Shown in pieces: positions 1 to 12,545 of a DNA stretch of 64,000 nt. The stretch comes from Megaleporinus macrocephalus (lineage: Eukaryota; Chordata; Actinopteri; Characiformes; Anostomidae). The stretch covers positions 16,299,076 to 16,363,075 of the forward strand of contig CM038711.1 in NCBI GenBank assembly GCA_021613375.1. Direction: 5' to 3'. A program made the translations under genes and the position numbers. The stretch's first letter is position 1. Every line of letters starts with the position of its first letter. The notes beneath the pieces are model-generated. The model was not told where the DNA came from. It did not search any database and worked only from the letters and a program-made list of their open reading frames with translations.

Positions 1-1133
1 TATAAAGAAATAGATCTTACTGACTACTATGCACAGCTTTACCAATTGCTTTATTGTTAACCATTGTTATAACACCAAATAAACTGTGCTGACTTGAGAT
101 CTTTGTGTTTACTTATCCATTTTAGTCTTCAGTAGAGCTTTACATAAACCTTAAAATCTTCTGTACCATACAGTATTGGGCAAAAAAGACCACCTTGTAC
201 TAAGTTATTCAGTCAGTATAAGGAAAGAGTAGAAACAGAAAATTAAATGCAAGCCTCAGTTTTTTTTAACGAAATCAGCATGGATATTTTTCCATATTTT
301 CAAGGCTCAGTTTTAAAAGTTTGATTGCATTTCTGCTTCTCATTATCCAAATAATACAAATTACAAACTTAGAATCATCCATCCATAAAACCTTACTCAC
401 TCTAGTCAAGTCAAGTCAAGTCAAGTCAATTTTATTTATATAGCGCTTTTTACAACGATGTAAACTCTACTAATGACTAATTTTAGTAGTTTTTCCTTAT
501 GTCTAATGCATTTTTTCAGTAACGGTTTTTGAAAGCTACACATCTGTTTAAAACCATGGTGGTAAGAAAGGAACAATATAGTGGAGGAATGAACAGAAAC
601 ACCTGTTTTTAGACCTGAGGCAGGAGTCATCTTTTTAAGATTAAGATAAGCTTAACATACTGTCTCTCCAATGGTGAAAGTTTAATGGTCAGTTAGGTTT
701 TGCACTGTTGTTAGGAGTCACAAGATATAGGGCAAGATATAGATAAGATATAGATATATAGATTCAGAGTGTTTAAATGTGAAAGGGTGCATTGTAGAGC
801 AACAGATTTGAGACTTAAACTTCTTTACTGTGGTATTGACAAATTTCCATTAGTATATTTGAGGAAAAAAAACCTTTGGTTCAAAACCTTATCTCTTGCA
901 AAATAATGTCAAATTTAATGTACTAGCTTTCTGCAACGTATACATCTGGTTGCTATCATCACTGCTGTGAACAATTGTGACATTGCCAATTTCTCTAGAA
1001 TGGCGCACGTTATAGCTCTCTTAATTATTTAATTATGCAGAAATGCATAAAAAAATCATCTTTAAAGTTGCCTAAGTGTCAGAATTGGACAAATTAAATA
1101 CCAACAGATTTTATCTTATACTATTATTATATA
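1..1133. other. Intergenic DNA, no gene seen
   Basis: AT-rich non-coding sequence. The only recognisable item is a short LINE 3' tail at 405-462, listed separately. There is also an imperfect run of AGATATAG-like units at about 722-765. Open frames here are short and resemble nothing I know. Confidence 0.6.
405..462 (-). repeat. Severely 5'-truncated LINE 3' tail with (TCAAG)n
   Basis: A run of TCAAG pentamers is followed directly by a motif ending in ATATAGCGCTTTTTACAACG. The same pentamer plus TATAGCGCTTTTTACAACA junction occurs at 47670-47718, at the 3' end of the long minus-strand LINE. This is therefore best read as a tiny truncated copy of that family, lying in the same orientation. 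Confidence 0.6.
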
Positions 1134-1830
1134 CAAACCCAATTTTAAAAAAGTTAAAATGCTATGTAAAATTTAATAACATTTTAACATTTAATGAAAA
1201 TTGTTGACTTATAGAACTTGATGACAGAAACACATCTCAAAAATGTTGGAACAGGGGCAACAAAAGGCTGAAAAAGTAAGTGGTACTACTAAAAAAACAG
1301 CTTAAAAAAGAGTCTTTGAGAAGCAATGATGTGCAGAGGTTCTAAACTGTGTCAAAAAAATTATGGAACAATTGCAGAAAAATGTTCCTCAGCGTAAAAT
1401 TGCAAAGATATCCCACCATCTGTGGTGTATAATATCATCAAAAGAATCTGAAGAAATCCCAAGCAAGGGACAAGGCAGACAGTCAATATTAAATGCTTGT
1501 GATGTTCAGGCCCTCAGGTGGCGCTACATTAAAAACATTGTTTGATTCTGTACTAGAAATTGCTGCATGGGATCAGACATACTTCCACAAATCGCTGTCT
1601 AGTTCTAGTGCCATCCACAAATGCAAGTTTAAGCTGTATCATGCAAAGAAGAAGCCATATGTCAACAAGAAGAACCAGGACTGTTAAGCAGCTGGGATTA
1701 TACATCAGACAGAGGTTATTCAATAATTATTCCATCAAGAATGGAACAACATTTCTCTCCCAAAACTCCAGCAATTGTTCTTCTCACTTACCAAACTGTT
1801 GTTAAGAGTAAAGGGGATGATACACAAAGG
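1134..1830 (+). mobile_element. Decayed Tc1/mariner-superfamily element (family A)
   Basis: The left end follows a TA dinucleotide at 1132-1133 and begins with a CAAACCCAATTTTAAAAAAG terminus. That terminus is a variant of the CAACC-type end seen at 51180. The body holds transposase fragments in several frames, including a helix-turn-helix-like part near 1363-1500 and a CKFKLYHAKKKPYVN segment near 1620-1670. Frames are broken repeatedly and the catalytic region is missing. I could not find the right terminus, so the end coordinate is only where homology fades. It is related to the relic at 51180-52326. Confidence 0.65.
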
Positions 1831-3577
1831 TGTCCAAAATATTTTACATTAGTGTTGGAGTCTTGTGTGTCATTTTCAGTGAAATATTTCCTGCTTTCTT
1901 TCTGACACAAAAAAGAATTTTGATGGCAAACTAATGGGTGATCTCTTACTTTTGCAATGTACTATATTAGTTTCACAATATTTAATAAAAATAAAAACAG
2001 CTTTGCAAAATAAAACCTTTTTTAATGTAAGTGCCCCTGATAATATGTACAAACAGATCTGTGACTTTTCACAGAAGATCTATAGTATATCACCATCAAC
2101 TTTAGCTGCTTTAAAATGTGAAAGGTAAATTTTTAAACCAGAATATATGGAAACTTTGCACAGGAACATGCACATAAAGGGTTATTCCTCTCCTTACATA
2201 TGCTGTGCAGTTGGTTTCATGGTGACAGACCCGATAAACAGTGAGTCAACGTCATGCATGCCAAAACCCCATACCACCATTTTCCATTTTCCAGGGTAAG
2301 TACTGTTAGTCCACTGCCTCAACAACCTCCCAACTCTACCTAATGCAAACTCTTCTTACAGCTTACATAACGACTTTGGACATCAAATGTTACATTTGTA
2401 GATGCATGTGATGCTCCGGTGTGTGCAAGTATTGTGTGTTTAGTGTATGCGCATGTAAAATGTTCTGAAGTTTAGTCTCTCCCTACCCTCTCCTGCACTC
2501 TTTCATGGAAAGAAACACAGATGAGAAACAGGCAAACCACCCATTCCTCTACACTCACTAGTTGCAGTGTGACTCACATGTGAAGAATGTGGTGGGTTGG
2601 GCTGAGAAGTTATTAATATCTTTTTTCCTAAGGCCTGCTAAGTTTCCTAAGGTCTAAGCACACTCTTTAAACATTATATCTTTGTGAAAGAGGTTAACAA
2701 CAACTCCCTATTTGGAATTTCTTTCCAAGACTGTTTGAATCCCTGAGCTTGTACTCCTCTATGCGTGTGTGTGTGTGTGTGGGTATGTGTAAGTGTGTAT
2801 ATCACACTGGATGACGAGGTAAAAAAGAAGAGCACAAAAGGCAGCCTATGCAATCTAGAGCTCATAAACCTGTTTCTATCAAACATTTACATTAATATCA
2901 ATTTTATCAGTTTACTTGATATCATCAGTTTACCTGAATCCAAACTCAGTTTCTTAATAAAGTTTTTCACCTACTTGTGTTATACTCTAAATCATAATGA
3001 CCCTCGGCCCTGCACAGTTTCTATAAGTTTGTGTCTTAGCTCATTTCTTGAAAAAGGGCTTTTCAATTAGTTGGTAAGTTCCATCAAGTGTACAGTGCAG
3101 TGGGGTCCGCCTTCCTAAGACTAAATTTCGCATAAAACGCTGTTCAAATGAAATTCTACTCAACGTGCATGTCGTCCTGGGATTCGTGCATGGGAATTAA
3201 ATCTCTCATGCAGCCTAACTAAAAATTAGGTAACTGTTTGTCCTAGCAACAAGTGAGAAAGAAAACCACGTGCAATAAAACTAAAGACCATGGTCACTGC
3301 CTCCACACTGGGATACAATCATAGAGCCATCTGCACAAGGGTCTCCACACACGTCACAGCGCCTACGTGGGGAATTCCTCGCAAAGAACGCAACAAAACC
3401 ACACAAGAACCACAGCAAGATTGGACTCATGTTATAAATGCTGCCCCCTGGTGATCAGAAAACAATTTCACAACACTCAAATAGTAGCCATCTGACTGTT
3501 AAAAACATGATCAGTTTTATAAATGCAATTATACCTAGTTGTTTATGGCAGATATAATGGAACATAAGAAGGATTCT
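1831..3577. other. Intergenic DNA upstream of napa
   Basis: No coding exon or recognisable element was found. A short (GT)n run lies at 2764-2782. The short open frames overlapping it are microsatellite artefacts. Confidence 0.55.
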
Positions 3578-3698
3578 AACAACGTACTGACAACGTTGCC
3601 ACTACGTTATCACAGCGTTGTCAGATAACGTCGTCACAATTTTTTGAGGAATTACATTTCAGCGTTGGGTACCACAACGGTACGTTGTCACAGCGTAA
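3578..3698. repeat. Cluster of ACGTTGTCAC-like short repeats
   Basis: About eight imperfect copies of a short motif (AACGTTG, ACGTTAT, GCGTTGTCA, ACGTTGTCAC) lie within 120 bp on both strands, giving local dyad symmetry. No coding potential was seen. It lies about 440-560 bp upstream of the napa start codon. It may be the edge of an unclassified repeat. Confidence 0.45.
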
Positions 3699-3771
3699 CT
3701 GTGTTTGCAGGGCACCTTATTCGTTGATATATGACTTTTAAAGTGAACAATGTATACATTTATAAATACGG

Positions 3772-3772
<1 letters not shown>

Positions 3773-3838
<66 letters not shown>
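3773..3838. repeat. (TA)33 microsatellite
   Basis: An uninterrupted TA run of 66 bp about 300 bp upstream of the napa start codon. It is one of three comparably long TA runs in or near this gene. Confidence 0.97.
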
Positions 3839-3840
<2 letters not shown>

Positions 3841-4134
3841 CCACGTACTGGAAAATATCCCGCAGCTTGTCACTAAGCAATCGTATTTTACTACTCCTTT
3901 ATTATGTTCTCCTCCTCGTTTTTATAAAGCAGATGACCAAAGAAAAAGTAAAAAAAAAACTTTTCCGGATATGGCCACATTTAATGTTCTATATGACTTC
4001 ATTTTATAGTGACTTTTTTTGTGAAAATGAATAACCGTGGTGGCCATCTTGGAAATGTTAGTGTTGTGTTGATGTGGCTTAGAGTGTATCGTTGAAGTTT
4101 CTCGGCTAACGTTAGCTAGTTGTATGCAGGAAAA

Positions 4135-7100
4135 ATGGACAATTCCGGTAAAGAAAAAGAGGCAGTGGCACTCATGGCAGAAGCTGAAAAGAAAGTTAAA
4201 TCTTCGCAGTCTTTCTTTGGATCTTTGTTTGGGCAAGTAGTCATTAGCGTTTGCATGAATAAGTTGGTTAGCTAACGTTGCACAATGTCAATACTAATAA
4301 AGTTAGCTAGCTAGTAGCTTGCTAGATATGTAGCTAGCTGTCTTCACATAGTCTGAGTAGCGGTATAGGATTTTTTACTCAATTGAATGCTATTAGACAT
4401 TTGCATGTTCAATAAATTACATTTTTGGGTTATCCCGTTACGATTACGCTTTTTAGATACTTAGTAAGTTGTTGAAGCTACCTAGTTAAACATAGCCTGT
4501 GAAGATTTGCCATAACTTCTTGTTATCTAGCTAAGTAATGAGTATGATAGCTAAGTATATGTTGTAGAGTTTATTTCTAAGCATTTTGATAGCAAAGTAT
4601 TAGTTTGTGTTCGTTCCCGCTGCTAGTTAATGACCGATGAGCAAACTGTAAACATAGCCGGCGGCCTGATTATGTCGAAATATTGCTAGCTAGTTAACTG
4701 GCTATGTTTCAGCAGTTATAAACATAGTAACGTAGTGAATGTTTGCCTGTTCTTTTTGGACTCTTTTGCGAATAACCTCTAACCACTTCGTGGTAGTAGG
4801 AAATGGCCTCGCCGAAGTTAAGCTTTCACGTGATGAGGTACAGGGGTTGGACAATGAAACTAAAACACCTGTCATTTTAGTGTGGGTAGTTTCATGGTTA
4901 AATTGGACCAGTCTAGTGGCAAATCCTTATTAATTGCACACTGCACCAGTAAGAGCAGAGTGTGAATATTCAATTAGCAGGGTAAGACACAGTTTTGCTC
5001 GAAATATTGCAATGCACACAACATTATGGGTGACATACCAGAGTTCAAAAGAGGACATATTGTTGGTGCATGTCTTGCAGGCGCATCTGTGACCAAGACA
5101 GTAAGTCTTTGTGATTTATCAAGAGCCACGGTATCCAGGGTAATGTCAGCATACCACCAAGAAGGATGAACCACATCCAACAGGATTAACTGTAGACGCA
5201 AGAGGATGCTGTCTGAAAGGGATGTTCTGGTGCTAACCTGGATTGTATCCAAAAAACATAAAACCACGGCTTCCCAAATCACGGCAGAATTAAATATGCA
5301 CCTCAACTCTCCTGTTTCCACCAGAAGTGGGCGTTGGGAGCTCCACAGGGTCAATATACACGGCCGGGCTGCTATAGCCAAACTTTGGTCACTCGTGCCA
5401 ATGCCAAACGTCAGTTTCAATGGTGCAAGGAGCGCAAATCTTGGGCTGTGGACAATGTGAAACGTATTGTTCTCTGACGAGTCCACCTTTACTGTTTTCC
5501 CCACATGTTGCGGTGTGGAGAAGCCCCAAAGAAGTTTATCACCCAGACTGTTACATGCCCAGAGCCCAAGCATGGGGGTGGATCAGTGATGGTTTGGGCT
5601 GCCATATCATGGCATTCCCTTGACCCAAAACTTGTGCTAGATGGGTGCGTCACTGCCAAGGGCTACCGAACCATTCTGGAGGACCATGTGCATCCAATGG
5701 TTCAAACATTGTATCCTGAGTCCATGTGCCGTGTATCAGGATGACAATGCACCAATACACACAGCTAGACTGGTGAAAGATTGGTTTAATGAACATGAAA
5801 GTGAAGTTGACTTGGACTTGTATATGTCATTCCCAAGACGAATTGACGCTGTATTGGCCACAAAAGAATGCACTACACCATACTAATAAATTATTGTGAT
5901 CTAAAACCAGATGTTTCAGTTTCATTGTCCAACCCATGTTCATTATAGTTGCGGAAATGTCGAAATCCATATATCATACATATGCTAACATATGATCTTG
6001 TACATATGTTTTCATACCCAGGGCCTCGTCAAAGATGGAAGATGCATGTGAAATGTACGGGAGAGCAGCTAACATGTTCAAGATGGCAAAGAATTGGAGT
6101 GGTAATGAACAGAACTAATTATTGCAATGCGTTGTCTTCTATGCAAGTATGTCTTACACTGTTTTTAAGTGTAAGTTCCGAAATCTTCGCCTGTAGTATC
6201 CGTTTCCAAAACATCTTTTGTCTTTTAGCTGCAGGAAACGCCTTCTCTCAGGCAGCCCTCCTACACCTACAGATGCAGAGTAAACATGATGCAGCAACCA
6301 ACTTCATTGATGCTGGCAATGCTTTTAAAAAAGCTGACCCTCAAGGTTTGTTATTGTTATCTCTAGAAGTGAATAAAATGTTAAAATTGTGTCCTGTTCA
6401 AAATCACTGTGCAGTATATTGATATTTGGTATTGTTTTCTTAAGTCAATTAAAAAAATTGGTGCTTAATAAAAAGTTGGTCATGTGCACTGTTTTTTTTA
6501 AGGAAAAGGCAACTGTAGGCATTTGCTTTCTTTGCAGAGGCTATTAACTGCTTGAATAGGGCCATTGAAATTTACACAGATATGGTGAGTCTTTGACCCC
6601 AGTATAATCCAAACTAAAGCTGTGACTAAAACATCTATGAAATGTGTATTTGTCAATAAGATTTCCTTTCGATTCCAAATTATAATTACCTCTTTACTTT
6701 AGGGTCGATTTACAATTGCAGCAAAGCATCACATCACCATTGCAGAAGTATATGAAACTGAACTAGTCGACATTGACAAGGTAAGATGTATCCCATTTTA
6801 GTGGCACTTTAGTATTCTACCGTGAAGTGGACACTACAGTTAACACTTGGGCTTGGATTGATAATTGTTAAACAGGTTAAATGCTAAGCCTGTACATAAA
6901 CAGTAGGTTAAAATAGAATTTTATCCTGAAATTTGTTTAGTGTTATGAGGATAATTACACAGTGTATAGGTAGGCTGACTGAAAAAAGTGATGCTGGCTT
7001 GTACTGACTCTTTATAGATTATTATACATTTCTTACTCATTTTGAAGCAGCTACAGTGCATCTTTTTAGTTAGGTTTTGTTGTTTCATATGGGTACCCAT

Positions 7101-7957
7101 TACTTAGTGCCAAGAATGAGCAGCCATAAGGTTCAAAAGATTAAACCAATTTGTTACTCCATGTTTCCAAGTGTAAGATACTTGGAGTTTATTGTGTATT
7201 TATTTGATTCATGATTTATTAGTTTCAGTGATTTAAGCTGATTATTATTATTAGTAACTACATGGACTACAGTGCATATTTTGTTTGCGCATTTTTATGT
7301 TAGAAATTATGTAAGAAATGTTATATTGAATTAAAGGTATTCCTGAAAGGCCTCCTCTATTTCTCAGTCAAAGAATGATCTTACTCGGCAACGATTCTTT
7401 CAGACAGATTTCTTTTGTTTTACAGGGCCAGATTTTTGCACAGCTTGCACAATTGCACAGAACTGAAGAAGCTTCAATAAAATGAAAGATTTCTTAAAAA
7501 GGTTTAGGTAAATACTTGCATAAAAACTGTTGCATTCATGTATTGCTCTTTCTTAGGCCATAGCTCACTATGAGCAAGCTGCTGATTACTACAAAGGAGA
7601 AGAGTCCACAAGGTTAGTAAGTCATTATTAATGGATTATTATTAATGATGATTTTTAATTAATGCCTTGAAAAAATGTTGTTCTGGTAGTTATTTATGGA
7701 TGTGCTCAAATTCTAAGGATAACAAACATTTCTATTTTCTATTCATTTGTTTGTATTTACAGTTAAAGATCTTGTTTCTTTTAGAAAGTACAAAAGAAGG
7801 AAGTAGTTTTTTTCTTCCATAATGTTTAATAGGGCATCTGTCACCTCTTCTTTCTGCAGCTCAGCCAACAAGTGTCTGCTTAAAGTTGCCTCCTATGCTG
7901 CTCAGTTAGAGCAGTACCCTAAAGCAATAGAGATATATGAACAGGTGCGTGACCTCT

Positions 7958-8042
<85 letters not shown>

Positions 8043-9783
8043 TTTTTGGAGCTTTTAGGTCCAAGCAAAACACAACAGTCTGAAACCTTATGAGCTGGTA
8101 TAGCTTTCTAGCAGATAGAACACAAATTAGTTTTTACAAGGGTTTCTAAATATAATTATCATTGCTAAGGGATCTAAAATATGATTTTACCAATCCTACC
8201 AGTTTGAGCAATGGATTTGTTTTCTACAGCGTTAGCTTTTATTCTCAATGAACTGGAATTTTTAATTTTCCTGTTAGTCACTAAATGTGCTTATAGAGAT
8301 TTATGCTTATGGCACTTTTTAAAATGTAAATAAAAGTAATAAGGTAAGGGTTAGGGTTTAAAAAAAAACCGGGTAGTCAGTGATCTTCAGGGATCTTACA
8401 TACAGTAACTCTCCTGACTGTGTTGTAAAAATTGAACAAGGTTTCAATAAGTGAAATGACACAAAATGCATTTTTCCTTTTTTTCAGATGTTTTACAGGC
8501 ATCATCTGGGAAAATGATGCAAATGACAACTGATATGATTTGATTTGTTTAAGTTATAAGCTTGTTTAACTTATTGAGGGTCATATTTTAAAAAATGAAG
8601 CAGTTTATTAAAATGGTGTTTTTATTTATTATTTAAATTTTTAACAGTTTAGTTTCTAACTTAGACTCACTCAGTGTGTACATCTACTTGCAGGTTGGAA
8701 CTCATGCAATGGACAGCACTCTACTGAAATACAGTGCTAAGGATTATTTTTTCAAGGCGGCTCTCTGTCATTTCTGTATTGATATGCTTAATGCCAAGGT
8801 ATATATTCAAAGTCAAGCCTTTCTTAATGCCTATATTTGGAACTCCGTGTCTAAGCTATAAAAATCACTAGATCAGTTTCTTAGAGTAATATTGCTGAAT
8901 GGAAGCTAATGCTACTGTGTGCAAGTGTTCGGGTGAGTGCTTTGTGACAGATATGTCATCACCTCTAGGTAGGCTATTTTTATAGCCAAAATTCCCATAT
9001 CAGAAATAATGCCCTAGCGAATGGCCAAAACAGTACTGCAAAACAGCAAAAATAAGGTAACATTAACATGTTTTAAAATAAATAAATTAAGGGATCAACC
9101 TTATCATCTATTCATGCCTTCATTCATCGCCAGCTAGCTTCTTAATTTAATTATCCTATTTTACCTTAAATGGTACAGCAGTTAATAAAATTGGCATAGG
9201 TAAATTCAAACAAGAAGCTGGAGAATGTTGTCATCAGAAAATGTTTACAGTATTAAAAGAATAATTAGGATGTTATGATTAATATCACTACTGACTTCAG
9301 GCAGTTGGATATCTAGCAAGCAGTTGGATATCTAGTCAGATATATAGGATGATTTTAGGCTTTTCGCGTAATAGCCTGAGTTATTTGTTTCTTCTTCTTT
9401 TTCTTACCTATTTTTAAGTCCCTCATTAAATACATGGGAATACACCGTTGCTATTTGTATGGTGTTGTAAGGTGGCTGCCAGTCTATTGATGTCATATTA
9501 GTGCACTGTATCATTAAGTTACATCTAGCAACATTTATATCCCAACTCTTAAACAAAGTTGTAATTCAGAGGATCCGGTAATTTTCTAAAGAAAAATGTT
9601 TACAGGACAAAATGTATCAGGTTTGAAACATTTTTTTAGTTTTTTCTTGGGATGTGACAGAGGCTACTTAAGAATAATATATTCTTCTCATAAAGATATA
9701 CTTCTTAGACCTGGAGTTTTTATTATGGGCATTACAAAATGATGACATGACCTAAGATGTGTATTGGTCAGCAGCTATATCCT

Positions 9784-9861
<78 letters not shown>

Positions 9862-11498
9862 ATACATGTCTGTTTTTGTCCTCTTTTCTAATAGCTTGCA
9901 CTACAGAAATATGAAGAATTGTTTCCAGCCTTTTCAGATTCACGTGAATGCAAATTGGTTAAGGTGAGGTTTCTAGTATTAAACCCTTTACTCCAGTAAA
10001 ATGTAACAGCATTCTACACTCTTTATGATGTTTAAATTTAATCTGAAATTTTATTCCTGTATTTTTGTAACCCTGGTTCCTTTAACAAGGCATATTAAAC
10101 ATCACCCCTAAGGGAAGCAGATAGAATTGAGACAATAGTCTAAAACAGCCACACCAGGCACACCACCACCATTTAGCTAAGGTACTCAGTAGAACACAGA
10201 ACACATGCAACTTGTCTGAAAGCTCAGATCGTGTTTTTTTGTACTGTTTCGAATAAAACAAAATTGCGTCATTCACAAAGTCGAAGATTACTTTTATTCA
10301 CCTTAAATAGTGACGTTTATGGTGGAATGGAAAATGTTTATAAGAAGAGAACTACAGCCTCCTGCTTCATTTAGAATTGGTATCTAACAAGCAGTTGGAT
10401 ATCTGACTAGGTTGAATATGAAAGGAGAAGCTGCACAAGTATCATTCAGATATGCTATTTTTCTGAATTTGACAAATATTCGAATTACAACTTTTAGAGC
10501 TAGTCTGTATGTGTGCTCAATCAAAATTTGACAGTTTTATTTGAAACTTATGTCATGGTTTTTATGTGATTGAGCTAGACTTGGCTAAATCTGGAGGCTA
10601 ATAGTGCTCCGCACAATTTTCTTTTCGCTTCCAAAAAAATTGACGTCCTTTTGTCTAATTGTCAGTCAGAAGTACACACTGTGATGACCAGTCTTAAATG
10701 TTGTTCCAGTCCAAAGTGCATTTTTAGTTTCCAGGGGCCCTAAAGCCAAGAGAGAGCAAGTTTGATTACCTGTATTTACATTTGACCGTGTTACAAATCA
10801 GGAGATGTGTAGAAATTTGGAGTTGCCTTTAAAGTAATTTATCCTGCGTTAGGTTAGCTTTAGTTTGCATGAGCTCTATAGTTCATCTTCAGGGAGCTAG
10901 CTAACATACTTAGTTGTACATTATAAATGTGTTCAATTATACAAATTCAGCAAACACATTTTAGCTTTGATAGCTTATGCTTATAAGCACATTAGTTGCT
11001 TATTAGTTGGCATGAATTACAAAATACTAGAAATAAATCAGTCCTGTATCTGTAAAGCCTTCCTGGGGACAAAGTCCAAAGTTTCTAAAGTATTAACTTT
11101 TATTTTCTCTCACAGAAACTTTTAGATGCATATGAGGAACAGAATGTTGATGCATATACTGACTCGGTATGTAAACTTGTTGATCGCATTATATACAATC
11201 TGAAACAACATGTAGAGTCTTGCTAATTATTGTCAAAATGATTTCCCATTCTGGCTTTCTGGTCCTGGTCCTTAAACATAAAATATTTCAGTAAAAGCAG
11301 AGGTATTTCAGTTACGCAACTGCGTATGAAAATCCCTTTGATCCAGAGGACCATGAGTATATAATGTCTTTTCTCTGGAATTTTTTTTTCTTCCAGGTGA
11401 AAGAATATGACACAATTTCACGACTGGATCAGTGGCTCACCACCATGCTGCTTCGCATTAAGAAAACCATTCAGGACAATGAAAGTGACCTCCGTTAA
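4135..11498 (+). CDS. napa: Alpha-SNAP, NSF attachment protein alpha (11 exons)
   Basis: Cytosolic adaptor that binds assembled SNARE complexes and recruits the NSF ATPase for their disassembly after membrane fusion. My model joins 4135-4232, 6022-6101, 6229-6345, 6538-6584, 6703-6780, 7557-7612, 7860-7944, 8694-8798, 9895-9963, 11116-11166 and 11397-11498. This gives 888 nt, 295 residues plus stop, the usual family length. The protein starts [20 protein letters not shown] and ends in [16 protein letters not shown]. It keeps family blocks such as [62 protein letters not shown] and the NSF-stimulating C-terminal region [16 protein letters not shown]. Details such as [11 protein letters not shown] and the C-terminus favour alpha over beta. 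All junctions are GT-AG except intron 1, which reads GG|GCAAGT. The ATG fits the family N-terminus. Which teleost paralogue it is cannot be told. Confidence 0.95.
4233..6021 (+). other. napa: napa intron 1, probable GC-AG intron
   Basis: The exon 1 reading frame reaches SLFG and then GG|GCAAGTAG, a perfect consensus for the minor GC donor class. No GT donor keeps the frame here. Joining to the AG at 6020-6021 completes a glycine codon and gives [12 protein letters not shown], matching the family. The intron contains a Tc1 relic and many TAGCTAGC-type short repeats (about 4290-4350 and 4680-4700). Confidence 0.75.
4841..5938 (+). mobile_element. Tc1-like transposon in napa intron 1, transposase broken
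   Basis: Inverted ends pair GGTTGGACAATGAAACT at the left with its complement at the right (ending about 5938). A TA precedes the left end at 4839-4840; the matching TA on the right has mutated to TT. The transposase runs on the same strand from about 5026, beginning [15 protein letters not shown]. It includes [17 protein letters not shown], then a [15 protein letters not shown] block and a [16 protein letters not shown] block. Frameshifts separate the blocks. The region between EHE (about 5800) and [10 protein letters not shown] (about 5830) has lost roughly 50 residues, including the part expected to hold the last catalytic residue. It cannot be active. Confidence 0.88.
7965..8039. repeat. 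(TA)37 microsatellite in napa intron 7
   Basis: A TA run of about 75 bp that begins only 20 bp after the donor site of napa exon 7. Confidence 0.97.
9790..9858. repeat. (TA)34 microsatellite in napa intron 8
   Basis: A TA run of about 69 bp that ends about 36 bp before the acceptor of napa exon 9. It therefore lies just upstream of, or overlaps, the expected branch-point zone. Confidence 0.97.
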
Positions 11499-12126
11499 CA
11501 GTTTTGTCTTCCTTCCCCAGTGCTTTCCCCTTCCAAATTTGTCTTTGCTTTTCAGTTTTTCACAGTTTTGGTTTTGAGACTCTTGTGATTGACTCTGTCC
11601 GTTTTTTTCCCCTTTTAATTCGCTCATCAGCATCTGAGTGACTTTCTGCCAACATGTTTTTTCTCAGCCCAAGTTCCCTCTGTCTTAACTTAGCTCAGGT
11701 TTGGATAGTTCTAATGGATAGTCCCAATGTCTCCTTGAATAACACTAAGGAATGAGTGGTCTGTTTATTAAGAGCAAAGGAAAATGCCTTAAAACCAGAT
11801 CCAGCTGCAATATGATGTGGAATGCTGTGCACACTTTGCTTAAGGAAGTAAATTTTGTGGTTTCATGCTTTGTGTTGGGCACTTTTATGACTATGCACAA
11901 AAGGCTTTACTTTCTGTTTATTCTAGTATGGCTTTTCCATAGTGTGACATTTGTACCAGATATGCCATTATTAAGTCATATAGTAATTAACATTTCTTTG
12001 CATATTAGTCATTTATCATTTCCTTTTTTTATAACTTCTAGGTGATCCAATGCTATTCTGTTTCTTTCTTTGTTCATTTTATAGACATTGATGTAATAAT
12101 GGGTACATAACAGATAATTCAATAAA
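11499..12126 (+). other. napa: napa 3' untranslated region with poly(A) signal
   Basis: Non-coding sequence following the napa stop codon. An AATAAA hexamer sits at 12121-12126, about 620 bp past the stop, and no better signal lies nearer. The ORFs in this stretch have no family resemblance. The cleavage site itself is inferred. Confidence 0.55.
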
Positions 12127-12545
12127 TGAAACAGACATTTTTAAAAAAATTATACACCTAGTGGCAATTTTCATACATTTAAAACATACAGGTTGCATTT
12201 TCTACTTTGTGGCATGGGGTATTACTGTGATGAAACATGTAAAGACTTGTTACAGGGGACAGATGAAATTGGCTGGAGTGTCAGAGTAAGAGGAAGTGGA
12301 CCAAACATAGCCATGAAATACCACCATCATTTAACACATTTTTAGTATATTAATACCAAGTTAATGTCCAGTTTTTCAGATGATTTGATTTTAAAGTGTG
12401 TGAACACTTCCATTAACATGGACTTTAATGCTGTGTATCTCAATAAGGTTTGTTGAATCATTATTAGTTTCTGTAACATTAACCAATTAACCAGACATTG
12501 TCCTTTGTCAGTAAAGTTATGAAGTACACATTATGGATAAATGTA

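Noticed and set aside
3659..4009. Open frames with long Tyr-Ile runs on both strands
   Set aside because: They are translations of the (TA)33 microsatellite.
5206..5886. Several overlapping 60-200-codon frames, including 4974-5573 on the minus strand
   Set aside because: Fragments or shadows of the broken Tc1 transposase inside napa intron 1.
7426..7500. Possible extra napa exon after TTTTACAG at about 7425
   Set aside because: The neighbouring exons join in phase without it and the translation does not match the family.
7822..8058. 78-codon frame ending in a Tyr-Ile run
   Set aside because: It contains real napa exon 7 (7860-7944), but the extension is intron and microsatellite.
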